Origin: an uncultured Mucilaginibacter sp.
GTDB lineage: Bacteria; Bacteroidota; Bacteroidia; Sphingobacteriales; Sphingobacteriaceae
DNA length: 7,928 bases
Reading direction: 5' to 3'
Assembly (NCBI GenBank): GCA_903885865.1
Contig: CAISKH010000682.1
Coordinates: 1 to 7,928, forward strand
Shown here piece by piece: positions 6,179 through 7,928 of this stretch. Position 1 is the stretch's first letter; each line of letters opens with the position of its first letter. The notes below the pieces were generated by a model. The model ran no database searches. It had not been told where the DNA came from and worked only from the letters and a program-made list of their open reading frames with translations. A program made the translations under genes and the position numbers.

Positions 6179-6496
6179 ATGGCAAAAACACTCACCTTAG
6201 TATGATTCTTTTACAGGCCGCTATTTGTATTTAATATCCTATTCAGCGCTGTAGGCATTTGGGACCTTTACCTATTAGGTACATCGCTTATATTTGTTAC
6301 CTTTTTTGTTAAAATAGTTGGGTATGCAGGCTGTATATTTTATAAACACTACTTCTCTAACAAAACCTACCTCTATTATCTTAATGCCGGCTATAGCATC
6401 AAAAAAATGTATTGTTATACGTTTGGTTTTGATTTTGCTATTTACCTGCTAATTGCTGCGTGTTTCTGCTTGATAAAATTGATATGCAAACTTTAA
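6179..6496 (+). pseudogene. Small three-helix membrane protein frame with an in-frame TGA at codon 9
   Basis: From ATG at 6179 the frame reads MAKTLTLV, then TGA (6203-6205), then 96 further sense codons (FFYRPLFVFNILFSAVG and on) to TAA at 6494. If the TGA were read through, the product would be 105 residues with hydrophobic segments at about 14-33, 35-54 and 84-103. A polar, tyrosine-rich loop lies between the last two (KTYLYYLNAGYSIKKMY, 62-78). After the TGA no ATG occurs in frame before codon 77, and no GTG or TTG alternative comes early enough to save the first helix. The end overlaps the ABC ATPase start at 6484 by 13 bases, as in translationally coupled pairs, so the protein was probably its membrane partner. 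From memory, small proteins with a YYYLNLGxS-like loop occur beside such ATPases in Bacteroidota; this is unverified. A recent nonsense mutation, a sequencing error and UGA recoding are the options, with the first two most likely. Confidence 0.62.
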
Positions 6497-7143
6497 AAGT
6501 TGATAGCATACAATTGGAGTTTGACGGGCGCAAAATCCTCCGGGACGTTTATTTGAGCTGCACCCAGGGACAAATAATAGGTTTACTTGGCCGCAACGGC
6601 TGCGGCAAATCATCTTTATTAAAAATAATTTTTGGCATACTTACGCCGGGCTATAAATATATAAGCATAAACGATGAGTTTATTCATAAAGGTTATCTTA
6701 GCAGTCGTATAGCTTATTTACCGCAGGAAAATTATTTACCGGGCAATGTGCAAATTCACAAACTGGCTAAAATGTTAATTGATGCTGCATTTTGGGATGA
6801 GTTTACAGAGCATCCGGCTTACAAAAAACATTATAAAAAAACTGTAGATCAGTTATCAGGCGGTGAATTAAGAATACTGGAAATTTTAATGGTGGTTTTT
6901 AACAAAGCAGATTTTATTTTGCTGGATGAACCCTTCACTCATATATCACCCGTACAAACCGATGAATTTAAGCCCATATTAAAAGCTTGCGCTAAGCGTA
7001 AAGGAATCATAGTCACCGACCATCAATGCTACAATGTTTTGGATGTAAGCGATAAGATCGTACTTTTAAATGACGGTTGCACAAAACATATTAAGCACGT
7101 TGACGAATTAATTACTTACCATTACCTTAGCGGTATAAAATAA
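6484..7143 (+). CDS. ABC transporter-type ATP-binding protein
   Basis: This is a 219-residue nucleotide-binding subunit expected on the inner face of the cytoplasmic membrane. It shows Walker A GRNGCGKS (36-43), Q-loop Q81 in YLPQEN, signature LSGGE (124-128), Walker B FILLDE (144-149) and H-loop H180 in VTDHQ. The D-loop is unusual: after LDEP comes FTHISP, so the usual SALD aspartate is not in its place. The segment between Q-loop and signature is short. The frame opens at ATG 6460, but I prefer ATG 6484: it begins with MQTLKVDSIQLEFDGRKIL, the normal first strand, and overlaps the stop of the upstream membrane frame by 13 bases (coupling). The earlier start would overlap that frame by 37 bases. 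No ordinary permease gene is nearby, so the small upstream protein is the only candidate partner. PhzF follows after 6 bases. Substrate unknown. Confidence 0.87.
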   Translation: MQTLKVDSIQLEFDGRKILRDVYLSCTQGQIIGLLGRNGCGKSSLLKIIFGILTPGYKYISINDEFIHKGYLSSRIAYLPQENYLPGNVQIHKLAKMLIDAAFWDEFTEHPAYKKHYKKTVDQLSGGELRILEILMVVFNKADFILLDEPFTHISPVQTDEFKPILKACAKRKGIIVTDHQCYNVLDVSDKIVLLNDGCTKHIKHVDELITYHYLSGIK

Positions 7144-7149
7144 TTGAGT

Positions 7150-7928
7150 ATGACTATCCCTATGTACCAGGCCGACGCTTTTACCTCAAAACTTTTTGGC
7201 GGCAACCCGGCTGCCATTTGTCCGCTTACCGAATGGCTGCCTGATGAGGTAATGCAAAAAATAGCCGTGGAGAATAATTTAGCCGAAACCGCCTTTTTTG
7301 TAAAAACAGGTAAAGGCTTTTTGCTACGTTGGTTTACACCCGAATATGAAATTGACCTTTGCGGCCATGCCACATTGGCATCGGCGCATATCCTGTTTAC
7401 CGAACTGGGGTATACGGGCGATACCATCCATTTCGAAACGGTAAAAGCAGGTGTACTGACCGTACAACGAAACGGCGATAAATATACCATGGATTTCCCT
7501 TCGAGGCCGCCAATACCTATTGAAGAACCAAACGGGCTGGTAGCAGCATTGGGCGGCACAAAACCGGTTTCCATTTTAAGGTCAAGAGATTTTTTTGTTG
7601 TTTACAAGTCCGAAGCTGAAATTAGGGATCTGGCGCCCGATTTTTTCGCGTTATCAAAAATGGACACCATAGGCGTAGTAGTTACCGCGCCCGGAAAGGA
7701 TGTTGATTTTGTATCCCGGTTTTTCGCGCCCGGGGCAGGCATTCCCGAAGACCCCGTAACCGGCTCGGCACATTGCAACCTTATACCCTATTGGGCAAAA
7801 AAATTAGGAAAAAACAAACTGCATGCTTACCAAATATCGGCGCGGAAAGGCGAACTATGGTGCGAATTGAAAGGCGACCGCGTTTTGATGAGCGGTAACG
7901 CGGTTACTTATTTGAAAGGGGAAATATA
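7150..7928 (+). CDS. PhzF-family isomerase-like protein (last codons beyond window)
   Basis: From ATG 7150 the frame is open for 259 codons and reaches the right edge. The family is usually about 260-290 residues, so little is missing; the final two bases TA could even begin a stop codon. It has the two-lobed PhzF (diaminopimelate-epimerase-like) pattern: DAFTSKLFGGNPAA (9-22), the catalytic-type glutamate E46 in NNLAETAFF, RWFTPEYEIDLCGHATLAS (60-78), DFPSRPP near 115-121, and the second-lobe signature GIPEDPVTGSAHC (197-209) followed by ISARKGE and SGNAV. Named members catalyse isomerisation in phenazine synthesis, but most, including probably this one, act on unknown small metabolites. No phenazine genes are in view. 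The 6-base gap after the ABC ATPase suggests one transcript. GC content looks higher than in the preceding ATPase. ATG 7162 (M5) is a less likely start. Confidence 0.9.
   Translation, partial: MTIPMYQADAFTSKLFGGNPAAICPLTEWLPDEVMQKIAVENNLAETAFFVKTGKGFLLRWFTPEYEIDLCGHATLASAHILFTELGYTGDTIHFETVKAGVLTVQRNGDKYTMDFPSRPPIPIEEPNGLVAALGGTKPVSILRSRDFFVVYKSEAEIRDLAPDFFALSKMDTIGVVVTAPGKDVDFVSRFFAPGAGIPEDPVTGSAHCNLIPYWAKKLGKNKLHAYQISARKGELWCELKGDRVLMSGNAVTYLKGEI

Noticed and set aside
6202..6234. Ten-codon frame MILLQAAICI as a leader peptide
   Set aside because: It overlaps the TGA in another frame, has no supporting leader signal, and is most simply a chance frame.
6289..6296. TATATTTG, an exact -7-like match
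   Set aside because: It lies inside the hydrophobic coding stretch, lacks a correctly spaced -33 box, and such matches are expected by chance in AT-rich sequence.
6460..6483. Upstream ATG for the ABC ATPase
   Set aside because: The added residues MFLLDKID are coding sequence of the upstream membrane frame read in another frame; ATG 6484 gives the normal first strand and a typical short overlap.
7122..7574. Minus-strand open frame of 150 codons
   Set aside because: Antisense to the PhzF gene, which has clear family motifs.

Overview
The window looks like chromosomal DNA of a Bacteroidota bacterium, most likely of the Sphingobacteriaceae (Mucilaginibacter/Pedobacter type). Support: a TonB-dependent receptor with an N-terminal carboxypeptidase-regulatory-like domain, a short (286 aa) primary sigma factor without region 1.1, A-rich leaders mostly lacking Shine-Dalgarno sites, and several exact matches to the Bacteroidota -7 promoter element TAnnTTTG. 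The genus is inferred from overall feel, not from a search.

Layout. Positions 1-2436 (minus strand) hold most of a TonB-dependent outer-membrane receptor that runs off the left edge. A 318-base AT-rich divergent intergenic region (2437-2754) carries one promoter-like element for each direction and a small perfect hairpin. On the plus strand follow dihydrolipoyl dehydrogenase (lpdA, 2755-4140), an 85-base gap framed by two inverted C/G-rich repeat copies, a metallo-beta-lactamase-fold hydrolase (4226-5065), a 135-base gap with two 12-base palindromes and a clear promoter, and the primary sigma factor rpoD (5201-6061) ending in a strong intrinsic terminator.

Beyond the terminator lies a more AT-rich cassette: a small three-helix membrane-protein frame (6179-6496) interrupted by an in-frame TGA at codon 9, an ABC ATPase that overlaps its end (6484-7143), and after 6 bases a PhzF-family isomerase-like protein (7150 to beyond the right edge). 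The first two look like an ABC-type membrane system with a single small membrane partner. I could not assign it a named function, and it is the best candidate here for something undescribed.

The other genes are mostly core functions: E3 of the 2-oxoacid dehydrogenase complexes, general transcription initiation and outer-membrane import. They do not form one pathway. The lpdA-hydrolase pair is probably co-transcribed, as are the ATPase and the PhzF gene, while rpoD has its own promoter and terminator. No tRNA, rRNA, CRISPR array, insertion sequence or phage gene was seen.
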